Position numbers and translations under genes: made by a program
In this document: one piece after another, positions 38,942 through 48,588 of the stretch
How the letters are laid out: every line of letters starts with the position of its first letter
How positions within the stretch are numbered: the stretch's first letter is position 1
The notes under the pieces: generated by a model
Seen by the model: only the letters and a program-made list of their open reading frames with translations
Database searches by the model: none
Told to the model about the DNA's origin: nothing
Assembly: GCA_021397835.1 (NCBI GenBank)
Contig: JAJFZO010000034.1
Coordinates: forward strand, 2,668,501 to 2,732,500
Length of the DNA stretch: 64,000 nucleotides
Reading direction: 5' to 3'
DNA from: Moringa oleifera
Taxonomy: Eukaryota > Streptophyta > Magnoliopsida > Brassicales > Moringaceae

Positions 38942-39475
38942 TATTAAAGAAGAAGATGATCCAGCTAAAAATGGTAGGAATTTTTGATGGTGTTGTTTCT
39001 GGATCTAGCAGTTGAGTCAATAAAGGTTTAGAAGGTTACTTGAATGAATGAGCATCATCCAAGTCATAAGATTGCTGCATAGGTGGCCAAATTTGTTGGC
39101 CATGTCAGCAAAAGAGGCAGTATATATGCCCTCTGTATCGTTCAGTTTTCTGGAGCTGCTTAAAAGTTTTGTACCCTCTTTGATTAAATCACTTAAGAAG
39201 CATTTATCTTTGATTGTAACTAAAGAATTATGACTCTACAATTGATAAAAATGTTTATCTTCATAAAATAGTTCCATAAATTGTATAGAAAAATTGGATG
39301 TTTGTAATTACTGGTGCTTTGTGTTGGATTCATTCTTGATGCATCTGAAAATTTTGATTCAAGATAGCGTATGAGTTCTTTACTTGCTGGAAATCACTGA
39401 TTGTTTGCTTTACAATAATTAAGAGAAGCTAAGAATTAAGTTTCCAGAAAATTGCAATAGAAATTATATTCAACA
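38942..39475 (+). repeat. 3' LTR of element P2
   Basis: About 534 bp, ending CAACA, followed by GTTAA at 39476-39480. It matches the P1 LTR along its length. Confidence 0.75.
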
Positions 39476-40030
39476 GTTAAGGACATATGCAATAAGTTCT
39501 CCCTCAACCAAGGTAGTGATAGGTTCTTCACTCAGAAATCTCTTTAGTGGACCAATAATTATCCTATCCCTTTCTCGAGTCAACTATTACTCTCTTCATT
39601 CATCAAGGTCATCTTCACAATTGCCGCTTAGTGTCTACTAGGGGGTTTGCTAATGCTCTCTTCGAGAGCTTAATGCTCCAATGGTGGAAGCAAAAGGCTC
39701 TTTTGGTTCTATCCCAACCCGGATGACATTTCTGGAGTCTTCCAATTCATCTAAATTCTCATTGGTAGCAGCAGCACCTTTTTGCTGTACATATGGCAGA
39801 GAAGTATCTTGGAAGGTCATATCTCTGCTGATCAAAGTCCTGAAAATTCTTCCTTTCTTTGCATAAAGTTTAACTCCCTTTAGACAGGCAAGAAACACTT
39901 CCTTACTACCCCTGGATAAAGCTTCCTTCTTTTTAATATGAAAAGATAACACATCCAAATATCCTTAAGTGGCTGAGGTTGAGAGCTCTCTCTGCTCATA
40001 TTTCTTGGGGTGTTTTCAAGTCTATTCATC
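39476..40030 (-). mobile_element. Old minus-strand copia relic, integrase/spacer segment (copy 2)
   Basis: The uninterrupted counterpart of 26932-27191 plus 32239-32610. It contains the RIFRTLISRDMTFQDTS block (about 39800-39860), an acidic spacer and the start of the linker to RT. The region 39730-39745 shows the empty target of the young insertion. The integrase end is truncated near 40025. Confidence 0.75.
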
Positions 40031-40039
40031 CTCTCAGTC

Positions 40040-40288
40040 CCTCCATTTTGCTATGGTGAAGCCATGTTTCTTCGATATATTCAAGAATAACAAGAGACTC
40101 AGCTACTGCTTTGCCCCCATGGACTCCGGGACCTTCTTACGAACTGAGTTATACTGCAGTAACGATTTTGTCTTGTTGAATATATCTTCTCCTATGTAGT
40201 CATAGCTGAGTCCCTTCAGTTTCAGTGCCCATTTCACCCTGTGGCTGCATGGACTTGTCCAGAATCCATATAACGTCACTTTCTCCAT
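40040..40288 (-). pseudogene. Orphan tau GST exon 1 (copy 2)
   Basis: Duplicate of 32640-32896. The ATG at 40288 begins MEKVTLYGFWTSPCSHRVKW. The reading frame stops after KKVPESMGAKQ, again before the glutathione-site segment. No exon 2 is attached. Confidence 0.85.
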
Positions 40289-40429
40289 TGTTGTGTGATC
40301 TGTTATGAAAGGAAACATTATCTGGCAGAGGCAGTATAGCTTTTAATACGTTTTAAAAGGGACAGTCAATTCCTTCAAATACAAGATCGTAAGTCATACT
40401 GACTCGTGGGCCAGGTGGCTTTGTGTAAG

Positions 40430-40640
40430 GCAATCGTTATTGTAATTAAATTTATTGGTTGCAGATCTGAGCAACAGGAGTCCGATACATAAAGAAACAA
40501 GAAAGCTTGTATTACATTAGACACGAATTGTTGATCTCCTGCTGCTATTGTTATTGTAATTAAATTTATTGGTTGCAGATCTGAGCAACAGGAGTCCCAT
40601 ACATATACAAAGAAACAAGAAAGCTTGTGTTACATTCACA
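40430..40640. repeat. Direct tandem duplication 3' of GST B
   Basis: The first, shortened copy (about 40434-40527) and the second (about 40528-40640) match the pair at 33093-33325. The local duplication therefore existed before the module was duplicated. Confidence 0.8.
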
Positions 40641-40671
40641 TGGTAATTAAACCAGGCACCGTGAAAGCGAG

Positions 40672-41430
40672 CTACTGCTTCCTATTCTCTGCAACAATCT
40701 TCTCCCTCACAGCTCTCATGTAGGAGACCATCCTCTTGTGATCTGGAAGACTTTCTTTCACAACAGCAACTTCCTTATACTTGACAGCCCACGCATGCAA
40801 CCTTGGCAAGGTCCTTTGTTCCAACAACTGCATGCCTACAACTTCTTCCATAACATCACACCAGTAAGCCAAAACTCCAAATGAGATGTCCACAAGATTT
40901 ATTTCATCTCCACCGAAGAATTTCTTGTCCCCGAGAGCTTCCTCTTCTATGGTTTTCAGCAGTTCCAGTGCCACTTCTGCAGCCTTTTCTTTCTCTTCTC
41001 CAATCCCTCCAAGAAACTTTGTAAAACATGAACTCTATATAATATAAGATCATTGGTATTTCATTTATCATTACTCATAAGAAGTAAGAAACTGGAAAAG
41101 GCTAAAGTACATGTGACTTACCTTGTCTGTTAGATATTTCATCCAAAACCGAGCTCTGGCTCTCTCATAAGCATCGCTTGGCAGCAATGGATTCTCCGGC
41201 CAGGTTTCTTCAATGTATTCAAGTATGACCATGGACTCAGCGATTGGTTTGCCAAGATGAACAAGCACAGGGACCTTCTTGTGAACTGGGTTGTATTTCA
41301 ACAGCAATTCGCTCTTGTTGAAGAGGTCTTCTTCAATGTAGTCATAATCCACACCCTTCAGTTTGAGTGCCCATTTCACTCTGAGACTAAACGGGCTATT
41401 CCAGAATCCATGTAGCTTCACATCTGCCAT
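40672..41430 (-). CDS. GSTU: Tau-class glutathione S-transferase B (2 exons, 223 aa)
   Basis: Near-copy of GST A, with exon 1 at 41122-41430, an 87-bp phase-0 intron and exon 2 at 40672-41034. Ten residue differences from A (about 95.5 percent identity) include Asn for Cys at 11, next to the catalytic Ser12, Lys for Ile at 19 and Phe for Ser at 37. The [12 protein letters not shown] and AES motifs are present. Start, stop and splice sites are intact, so it should be functional. The flanks are also duplicated, which marks it as a product of the segmental duplication. Confidence 0.95.
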
Positions 41431-41473
41431 TGCTGATAGATCTGTGTGCGAGCTCTGTTACCAGGCCAGGTCG

Positions 41474-41480
41474 ATTTATA
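41474..41480 (-). promoter_or_regulatory. TATA box of GST B
   Basis: TATAAAT on the minus strand about 45 bp upstream of the ATG, in the same context as GST A. Confidence 0.6.
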
Positions 41481-41580
41481 TTCGGTTAGTCAAAGTCTTC
41501 CTTCTTGGGGATGAAGTTTTTAGGTTGAAAAATAAATGGATGGAGTGTCTTCTCCTACTTTTTTAAAACTTTCTGGCTCA

Positions 41581-42011
41581 AAGTCTTTATCATGAAGAGG
41601 ATGCAACCATAATAAAATGTAATTAACTTTGATTGCATCCTCATGTTGATCCTTATTTTGTCATGTCATTTTTGGCCATTAGCATTAAGCATATATATGA
41701 TTGCTAACTGGATCTCCCTCCACAGTTCATCATATAATCAAAATTTTCAAAGTAAAAGCAGGTTTTAGACCTTTGAGTAAAAGGACTTGACCATAAACCA
41801 AAAAGCTTACATCCTCCATGCTCATCTTTGTAATTAATGTAGCCTTTGCATTCTAATTAAAGATGGTCTTAAGTGAATAATAATGAATTACCAGCTTCCT
41901 TCATAGCTCCACAAGCTAGAAAAGCACCAACATGGAATGACCAAAAGCTTAGCTAGGAAAACAATAGCAAAACACATATAACTTTGTGGAACTATGCATC
42001 TAGAGCTTCAA
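41581..42011. other. Spacer between GST B and GST C
   Basis: The left part (to about 41720) matches 34260-34440, the far end of the duplicated module. The rest appears unique and without genes; it should hold the 3' UTR of GST C. Confidence 0.6.
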
Positions 42012-42829
42012 CTATGGCCTTGAAGCTTCTGCAACAAACATATCCCTCAAGCGTTGAAGATAGAGAAGCAATTTGGCCCGATCAGGAAGGTTCTCTTTGA
42101 TCACAGGAACTCGTCTGAAATTCTCAACCCAAGCATGTAACCGAGGCAAAGTGTTGGGTTCAAGCAATTTGATGCCAACTACTTCTTGGATGCAGTCAAA
42201 CCAGTCCAGCCATGCATATGCTATATCCACCATTCCTATGGACTCTCCATTGAAGAACTTTCTATCACCTAAGCCCTTCTCTTCCAGGACTTTCAGTGTT
42301 TCCAGTACTTCTTTTCTTGCCTTTTCTTGCTCATCTCCAGAACCCCGGAAAAATGCATAGAAGATCGGACCCTGGATGGTTGAATTCTCACATTTATAGC
42401 CAGCATCAACAAGTAAATATAGAACTGAAACAAATGTATAATCAATGTAATTCAAGTGTACGAAAATAAATATTCATACTTAAGCATATATACATACACA
42501 TACTTGGACAAAATTACCTTCTGCTCACCAAAGTTAATCCAGAAACGAGCGAAGGCCCTCTGGTAAGAGTCTTGGGGCAACAAAGGATGTTGAGGCCATG
42601 TTTCTTCAATGTATTCAAGAATAACTGAGGACTCAGCGAGTGCTTTGCCACCATGAACAAGAACAGGAATCTTCTTATGAACTGGGTTATACTGTAATAA
42701 CGACTCACTTTTGTTGGAGAGGTCTTCTTCTATGTAAGTATACTTGACACCCTTAAGTTTCAGAGCCCATATGATTTTGTGGCTATAAGGACTAGCCCAG
42801 AATCCATGCAGCTTCACTGCTTCTTCCAT
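42012..42829 (-). CDS. GSTU: Tau-class glutathione S-transferase C (2 exons, 223 aa)
   Basis: Exon 1 is 42518-42829 (104 codons), the intron is 146 bp and phase 0, and exon 2 is 42012-42371 starting [10 protein letters not shown]. The N-terminal domain has the expected catalytic Ser13 (GFWASPYS), the [11 protein letters not shown] loop and the ES pair. The C-terminal domain is complete through [15 protein letters not shown]. It is clearly divergent from A and B, so it is an older paralogue outside the recent duplication. A TATATCG motif lies about 35 bp upstream of the ATG. Confidence 0.95.
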
Positions 42830-42863
42830 GGTTGCAAGATCCAGCTGTAGGCTTTAGTGGTCG

Positions 42864-42868
42864 ATATA
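42864..42868 (-). promoter_or_regulatory. Possible TATA box of GST C
   Basis: A minus-strand TATAT followed by CGACC, about 35 bp upstream of the ATG. The CGACC context is shared with GST A and B. Confidence 0.45.
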
Positions 42869-43529
42869 CAGCATACTGGGAATTATTGATCAAGGAGACC
42901 TTGATTTTCTCCGGCACTTGTGTCTGGTGTGGAAACCTTGGCTTCTGTTGTTATCTTAATTTATTTTATGAAGATATTTCAAGACTTAACACCTTAGGTT
43001 ACTTGGCCAGAAGCGTATGGGTCAAGCACTAAGCTCCAAGAGACTGTCATCAATTGATTATGGTTGAAAATCCGAGGCAGTGCACATGGTCCCTCCATTG
43101 AGAATTAGACCCTAATTCTGAAGATAAGCATCAGGCAAGGACCTCTGCGTTGATGTGACTAGTTACTTGCAACATCATTTGAAAATTCAACATTGGAGAA
43201 AAAACTTGGATCCTTGGTGCCATTAGGTGGAGCTGATGTGTATCTTTCCTGCTAAACAGTGTATGTGCTAAACCATCTGTTATATTGCCATGGTTTGATG
43301 CTCCACAGTATTGATATTCTGCAAAGATTAAAATACACGAGTTACCAGAAATTTGTTTATGTCACAGGCAACAGTAAGATCCTTACCTGAAAGTGCTTAT
43401 TCCTATATTTTCTATTGTATATATCAGCAAACAAAGTTTTTGTTAAATTACTTGGCATAAAAACCAGAAGCCATGGATTCAAAGAGAAAAATTACATATG
43501 AGTTCTATTTCTTCCTAATATGTTTGGCA
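42869..43529. other. Spacer between GST C and a GST pseudogene
   Basis: Nothing recognisable beyond short open frames; probably GST C upstream DNA. Confidence 0.5.
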
Positions 43530-44243
43530 TGGAGGAAGAGCTTGCCAGGATCAGGATGGTGTTATGACAGCAACTTCTCTGAAGTTCCTGGACCCAAGAC
43601 TGCGAGCAGAGGGAAAGTGCTTGGTCTATTTCTTCCAGGGTCTGGAACCAGTGAGTTAGCTATCCATATGCTATGTCCACCATCCCTTTTACCATTAGAG
43701 AACTTAATTGTCATCACCTAAGCCTCTCTCTGCCAAAATTTTCAGCTTCTGCAGCACTTCCTTTGCTGCCTTCTGTTGCTCCTCCCCAGATTTAGCAAAG
43801 AATGAGGACAAGCCTGATGGGAAAATAACTAAAAATGCACTTCAGAAACTCAAACTAATCAAACTTTTGTTTAGGACTAGAGATCATGGAGCTCATGTTA
43901 AGAGCAAAAGGAGTCCGTATGTGTTAGTTGGAATTACCTCCTCTTCATCAAATTTGATCCAGAACCAAGCCAAGGCTCCTGCTGAGCATCATTTGGCCGC
44001 AAAGGATGGTGAGACCATGTTTCTTCAATATATTCGAGGATAACAAGAGTCCCTGCCACTGCTTTGCCGCCATGAACAGGAAGCGGGACTTCTTGTCAAC
44101 TGGGTTTGCATTGCTGCAACGATTGAGTCTTGTTGAAATATGAATATACATGTAGTCATAGTTATGTTTCCCTTCAGTCTCAGTGCCCATATCACTCTGG
44201 GGCTATATGGATTTGCCCAGAATCCATGTAACTTTACTTCATT
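43530..44243 (-). pseudogene. Tau GST pseudogene 2
   Basis: Minus-strand remnants of exon 1 (about 43945-44240, with recognisable NPYSPRVIWALRLKG-like and ETWSHHP-like blocks) and exon 2 (about 43540-43800). Small deletions shift the frame in the KKS/RFLF region, and exon 2 has lost its reading frame. The start codon is also absent. It is most similar in wording to the orphan exons (MEKV type) rather than to GST A or B. Confidence 0.85.
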
Positions 44244-44249
44244 GTTGTG

Positions 44250-45120
44250 TGATCTGTTGCCAGTTTGTGTATGGGAGTGAGAGGAAATATTACCTGGTGG
44301 AGATAGTATCCTTTTTTTCTCATAAAGGGATAGTATCCAATTTGAATTTAAAAAAAAAAAAAACCATTATACGTAACAATTAATAAAATTTATAATTTAT
44401 TGTTAAATATTATAAATTTTAAAATATCATTTAAATTTCTCATAAAAACACTTTATTTTTGACTTTGTTTGTGAAAGGAAATCTTCGGGCCAAAAATTTT
44501 TTTAGCTCTTTATTAATTTATATTTACAAATCCGTCTAAGATTACTAATTTAACTAATTTTAAATTTAAATACATCGAATTTCAATAAAGAGATCAAATA
44601 AAAATAATTCATTTAATAAATGACACTTGCATTTCAATTTTTTTATTGGTCTTAATGAATTTAATTTTTTTCATTGATCTTAATGAATTAATTAAAAAAT
44701 GTTAAATGAACTTCGTTTTGTTTCAATGGCCATTAAAATATACTCAAAGTACAAATAATATAGTCAAAGATATATTTTGACATTTGACTACTAATTAGTA
44801 TAGTTGACATTCCAACTCAACATTATTTTTTTAAATAAAAATAAATATATATACACACATATGAATATTACAAATTAATTTAAAGGACACAGGCCAATAA
44901 AACTTTTGTCCAAATTAAAACCCTAAAAGACGATTTAACTAAGAAAAAATTTCAGAAATGTAGCCCCTATTAAAAATTTTACCAGGTTATAATAAAATTT
45001 GACAGTTGATTTGGTACCACTTAACCTACCACCATTGTTCTTTCCAGGGCAAGTTTCAACTACTTAAAATTCCCCCATTGGCAGCACAGAAGCACCGTGG
45101 CCCCTTTGTTGATCTTGAGA
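44250..45120. other. AT-rich spacer
   Basis: Strongly AT-rich with no supported gene or clear element. It ends at the U2 snRNA 3' region. Confidence 0.6.
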
Positions 45121-45125
45121 AAATC

Positions 45126-45132
45126 TTGAACT
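45126..45132 (-). terminator. 3' box of the U2 snRNA gene
   Basis: Minus-strand AGTTCAA just past the mature 3' end fits the plant snRNA 3'-end box AGTNNAA that directs 3' processing of Pol II snRNA transcripts. Confidence 0.75.
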
Positions 45133-45139
45133 CCGAGTT

Positions 45140-45335
45140 GGTGGGGTGCGCCAGGCCCATGCAGTAGTGCCAGACACAGGCGACGCTCGAGAGCCCCAGT
45201 AGCTAGCTACTGCGATGGGCCTCCCCCTTAAAAAATTAATTTAATATCATGTGGACCGATGGCCCACGTATCAGATATTAAACTGATAAGAACAGATACT
45301 ACACTTGATCTTAGCCAAAAGGCCGAGAAAGGTAT
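45140..45335 (-). ncRNA. U2: U2 spliceosomal snRNA
   Basis: The RNA starts ATACCTTTCTCGGCC at 45335. It carries the branch-site recognition sequence GTAGTA (45297-45302) and the conserved U2 5' domain up to about 45240. An Sm-type site (AATTTTTTAAG) lies near 45228-45238, followed by the 3' stem-loops. The end at about 45140 is inferred from the usual plant length of about 196 nt and the following 3' box. The upstream USE and TATA have Pol II spacing, so this looks like a functional gene rather than a retrocopy. It stands alone between GST loci. Confidence 0.95.
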
Positions 45336-45360
45336 GAGTGGAAACTGGGCTTCGCTAGCA

Positions 45361-45367
45361 TTTTATA
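45361..45367 (-). promoter_or_regulatory. U2: TATA box of the U2 gene
   Basis: Minus-strand TATAAAA about 30 bp upstream of the U2 start. Confidence 0.88.
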
Positions 45368-45399
45368 ACAAGCTCGTATCTCTTTCTGTTCACGCCCAC

Positions 45400-45410
45400 C
45401 AATGTGGGAT
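45400..45410 (-). promoter_or_regulatory. U2: USE of the U2 gene
   Basis: Minus-strand ATCCCACATTG differs by one base from the plant snRNA upstream sequence element RTCCCACATCG. It lies about 70 bp upstream of the RNA start and about 33 bp from the TATA box, the spacing of Pol II rather than Pol III snRNA genes. Confidence 0.9.
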
Positions 45411-45590
45411 TAGTAGCCTTCTTTCTACGGCACATAAATTCTCTCTTCTGGGTGTTCTGGCGAGCTTACTGACTTCCATTGCCATTTCAAGGAGAAGCAG
45501 AGTCACCTCTGTTACCATTCTCATGTAAAAACATTACAATAACATTTATTCATAAAAATACAAAGAAAGACCCTCGGAATAGCACAGCTG

Positions 45591-46371
45591 CTACGCTGAT
45601 CGTTTAAGCAACATTTCCCTGCTAGCCTTGAAGAAAGCAAGCATCCGATTCCGATCAGGCAGGTTTTCTTTAATCACCGGTGCTTCCTTGAAACTGTTAA
45701 TCCAGGCAAGCAAGCGAGGGAACCTGTTGGCTTCAACTACCTTAATGCCTACAACGTCTTCAATGACTCCCAACCAGTGAGCAATCCCACCAAAGGCTAT
45801 GTCCACCATGTTCACTCTTTCCCCTCCGAAGAATTCCTTGTTTCCCAGGCCATGCTCTTCTATTATATGCAGCATTTCCAGCATGCCCTTCACTGCCTTC
45901 TCCTGTTCTTCCCCTTCTGTTCTGAAAATTACCCACATCAAAGAACTCTGCAACAACCAAAATGGAAAAGTCTGTAAGATATTGTCCGTTGGTAACTTAT
46001 ATTTTTGGATGTAAGATAAAGGTGACATAACAGTTTGAATTTGTGAACAGACGTGGTACCTTATCATCAGCAAATTTGATCCAAAACCTGGCCAAAGCTC
46101 TCTCATTAGAGTCAGCAGGCAACAGAGGGTTATGAGGCCAAATCTCCTCTATGTACTCAATGATCACCATGGATTCACAGATGGGTTTTCCACCATGAAC
46201 AAGCACAGGGATCTTCTTTTGCACAGGGTTGTACTGCAACAGCAAAGCACTCTTGTTGGACAGATCTTCTTCAACCTGCTCAAATGGTATGCCCTTCAGT
46301 TTAAGAGCCCAAATCACCCTGTAACTGAATGGACTAGGCCATGCCCCATGCAACTTCACTTCTGCAGCCAT
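45591..46371 (-). CDS. GSTU: Tau-class glutathione S-transferase D (2 exons, 222 aa)
   Basis: Exon 1 is 46060-46371 (104 codons), the intron is 112 bp and phase 0, and exon 2 is 45591-45947. The first domain has the expected catalytic Ser13 (GAWPSPFS), the [11 protein letters not shown] loop and an ES pair. The helical domain runs to the end [12 protein letters not shown]. It is the most divergent intact member of the array (for example [11 protein letters not shown] in place of [11 protein letters not shown]). The stop lies only about 180 bp from the U2 USE, so its 3' UTR must end within or close to the U2 promoter. Confidence 0.95.
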
Positions 46372-46414
46372 GTTTGAGACACCAGGGTGAGCCCCTGCTC
46401 CCCACTCTGTCTGA

Positions 46415-46421
46415 ATTTATA
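46415..46421 (-). promoter_or_regulatory. TATA box of GST D
   Basis: TATAAAT on the minus strand about 45 bp upstream of the ATG. Confidence 0.55.
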
Positions 46422-46429
46422 ATGACCAA

Positions 46430-48588
46430 TGAAGGCAGCTTCAATTTCTTGGGCAATACGTTCAGAAGTGTATTGATCAAACAATTTGGGTTTGAAGTCA
46501 AACCGAGTTACTGTAATAATTTTTAGCAGGATTTTTGATGTATGTCAAAATAGTACGGACCAGCATTGGTTAATATAATATGATAATGTCACTTACCTAC
46601 TTTAGCTTAGAGCCTTTCCTTGTGATTCAAGAGGTGCTTACACTTTATTATATTCAATTTCACTTTAATGATTTTAGCTTTGTGACATAGTGATGGTCCC
46701 ATTTATCTTTTTGTGCAGTTTAAATAGTTTTAATTAAATTTAATTAATAATTTAGACCGAGTTAGATCTACTCATTAAAAAAAAAAAAAAGTCAAACTCA
46801 AGGACGTGACATTTGAACAGATAGTGAATTTTAGATTGGGTTATTCAAAATATAGTTGGTATAGTTAATTAAAAAAATTAATAAATCGTATATAAAATAG
46901 AGTCGGTATGATTTATTTAAATTTAAATTAAATTTTATATAAAATTTTTATAAATATAAATATTTGAAAATAAAAAATAATAATATAATTTATTAATATT
47001 TTTATCAATTTTTAATTTACATATTAAAATAATATAATATAAATATCATATGTACATCATAGAATTAATTTTCTTTAAAAATTATTAAATTTTAATATAT
47101 TATCGTATTAAAAATGAGGTAATTTATATTTTTTATTTTTTAATTGATATATTCTATATAAATTAGTTCTTTTTTTCATTTCATATATTTATTTTTACTA
47201 AATATATATATAAAATGTTTATTAATGTTATTTATATTACATGTTAAATTTATTTTATAATTATATAACTGCATATTTATTTTTTAATTTTATAGAATTT
47301 AAAAATATATTAAGTGCGTTATATATTTAATTTTTTAAATTTTTGATAATGTTGTTTCATATTATTTTTATTATTATTTATTTTATACATTGAAATTCAT
47401 TTATTTATTTATATTATTCTATTAAAAATAATAAATAAAATTATTCATTAAATTATTTTATATAAAATTTATTGAATTCATTTATATATGATTCATTCAA
47501 AGTTCAAAAAATTAATTCAGAGATATGATCTAAAATAGACCACGAGTCATATCTTTCAAGCCAATGAGTTTTATTTAATTTATTAATTTGAAAGATCTAT
47601 CCAGCTATTTTATATATCAAATTTAAAACTGTGAATTTACAAAACGAATCAATTATTATTGATTTTAAAATTAAATTATTAAAATTTTAAATTAAAATTA
47701 TGGTCTATTTTATGGTCTATTTAGTTTTTGAAGAAGAGTCAAAATTTAAATCAATTCTACAAAAGAAAACAAAACTTGCAATTATAAACTTCAATATAAT
47801 TTAAACAAGCTTCATAATTATGTTAAATATTTAAATTTAAAGAATTTGTCTTTAAAATCAAATTTAAAAAATCATACGAAAATATGAATATTTATATTTT
47901 TCACATCGTCAAATTAGAAAGTTCATGAACATAACACCTAATGCACCAATTCAAGATCAACTAAGACCCAAGTGTTCCATATGCCATACTCATTAAAACC
48001 AATTAAATAAACTAAAAGAATTATATTATAAAGAGGATTTATTTATTCATTTAAATTTAAAATGAAATTTATATAATAATTTTATTTATTATAGACTCAA
48101 TGGCCCAGTGGGTGCTTAGACTTTATTAAGTTTTAATTCAATTTTAAATTAGATTATTTTTATTTTTGTATTAAATAATTAAAATATTTATCCTTAAAAG
48201 TCCTTGGACTCTCCCAGAACCAGATGGGGCCCAGGGTAACACTTAAGGCCCACAGGAGTTGGAGCAGAAATTAAAATTAAGAGTAATATATTTTGGACCC
48301 AAGTTTAAGTGAAAGGAAAACGCTGCGTTTTGAACTGATTCAAATTAAGCTTTGCCTGAGCTAACGACAAATCACTCCGGCAAAGCCCCGCTTTCTTCGT
48401 ACCAATTCGATTTCGAAGAGGGGCCGCTGAAAGGCGACGTCCAACCTCCACGTGTCCCAGTCCCTTGTCGGTGCATCCGTCCAAAAGCTAACCCACAAAA
48501 CGACGGATGATTACCTGGGCTGGGAGGGATTTCCCCACGCGTGAATTTGCACCACTCTGTTTCGCGTATCTTCACTTACTGCTCTTCA
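46430..48588. other. AT-rich spacer and F-box promoter region
   Basis: From about 46740 to 48180 the DNA is extremely AT-rich with no open frame worth calling. Composition becomes GC-balanced from about 48200, where the promoter and leader of the F-box gene should lie. Confidence 0.6.

Larger units (their letters stand above)
35074..39475 (+). mobile_element. Nested degenerate copia element P2
   Basis: A longer relic of the P1 family. Truncated 5' LTR 35074-35530, primer-site remnant at about 35532-35545, gag from about 35615, a CCHC knuckle (CYYCEKLDHIRRFC) at about 36307-36348, integrase core (FIDDYS-like block near 37030), integrase end with FWGEVAITAIYFIN at about 37335-37380, RT from about 38130, a deletion inside RT (near 38645), an RNase H end to about 38890, and the 3' LTR. 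Many stops. Only the right GTTAA (39476-39480) survives. Confidence 0.85.
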
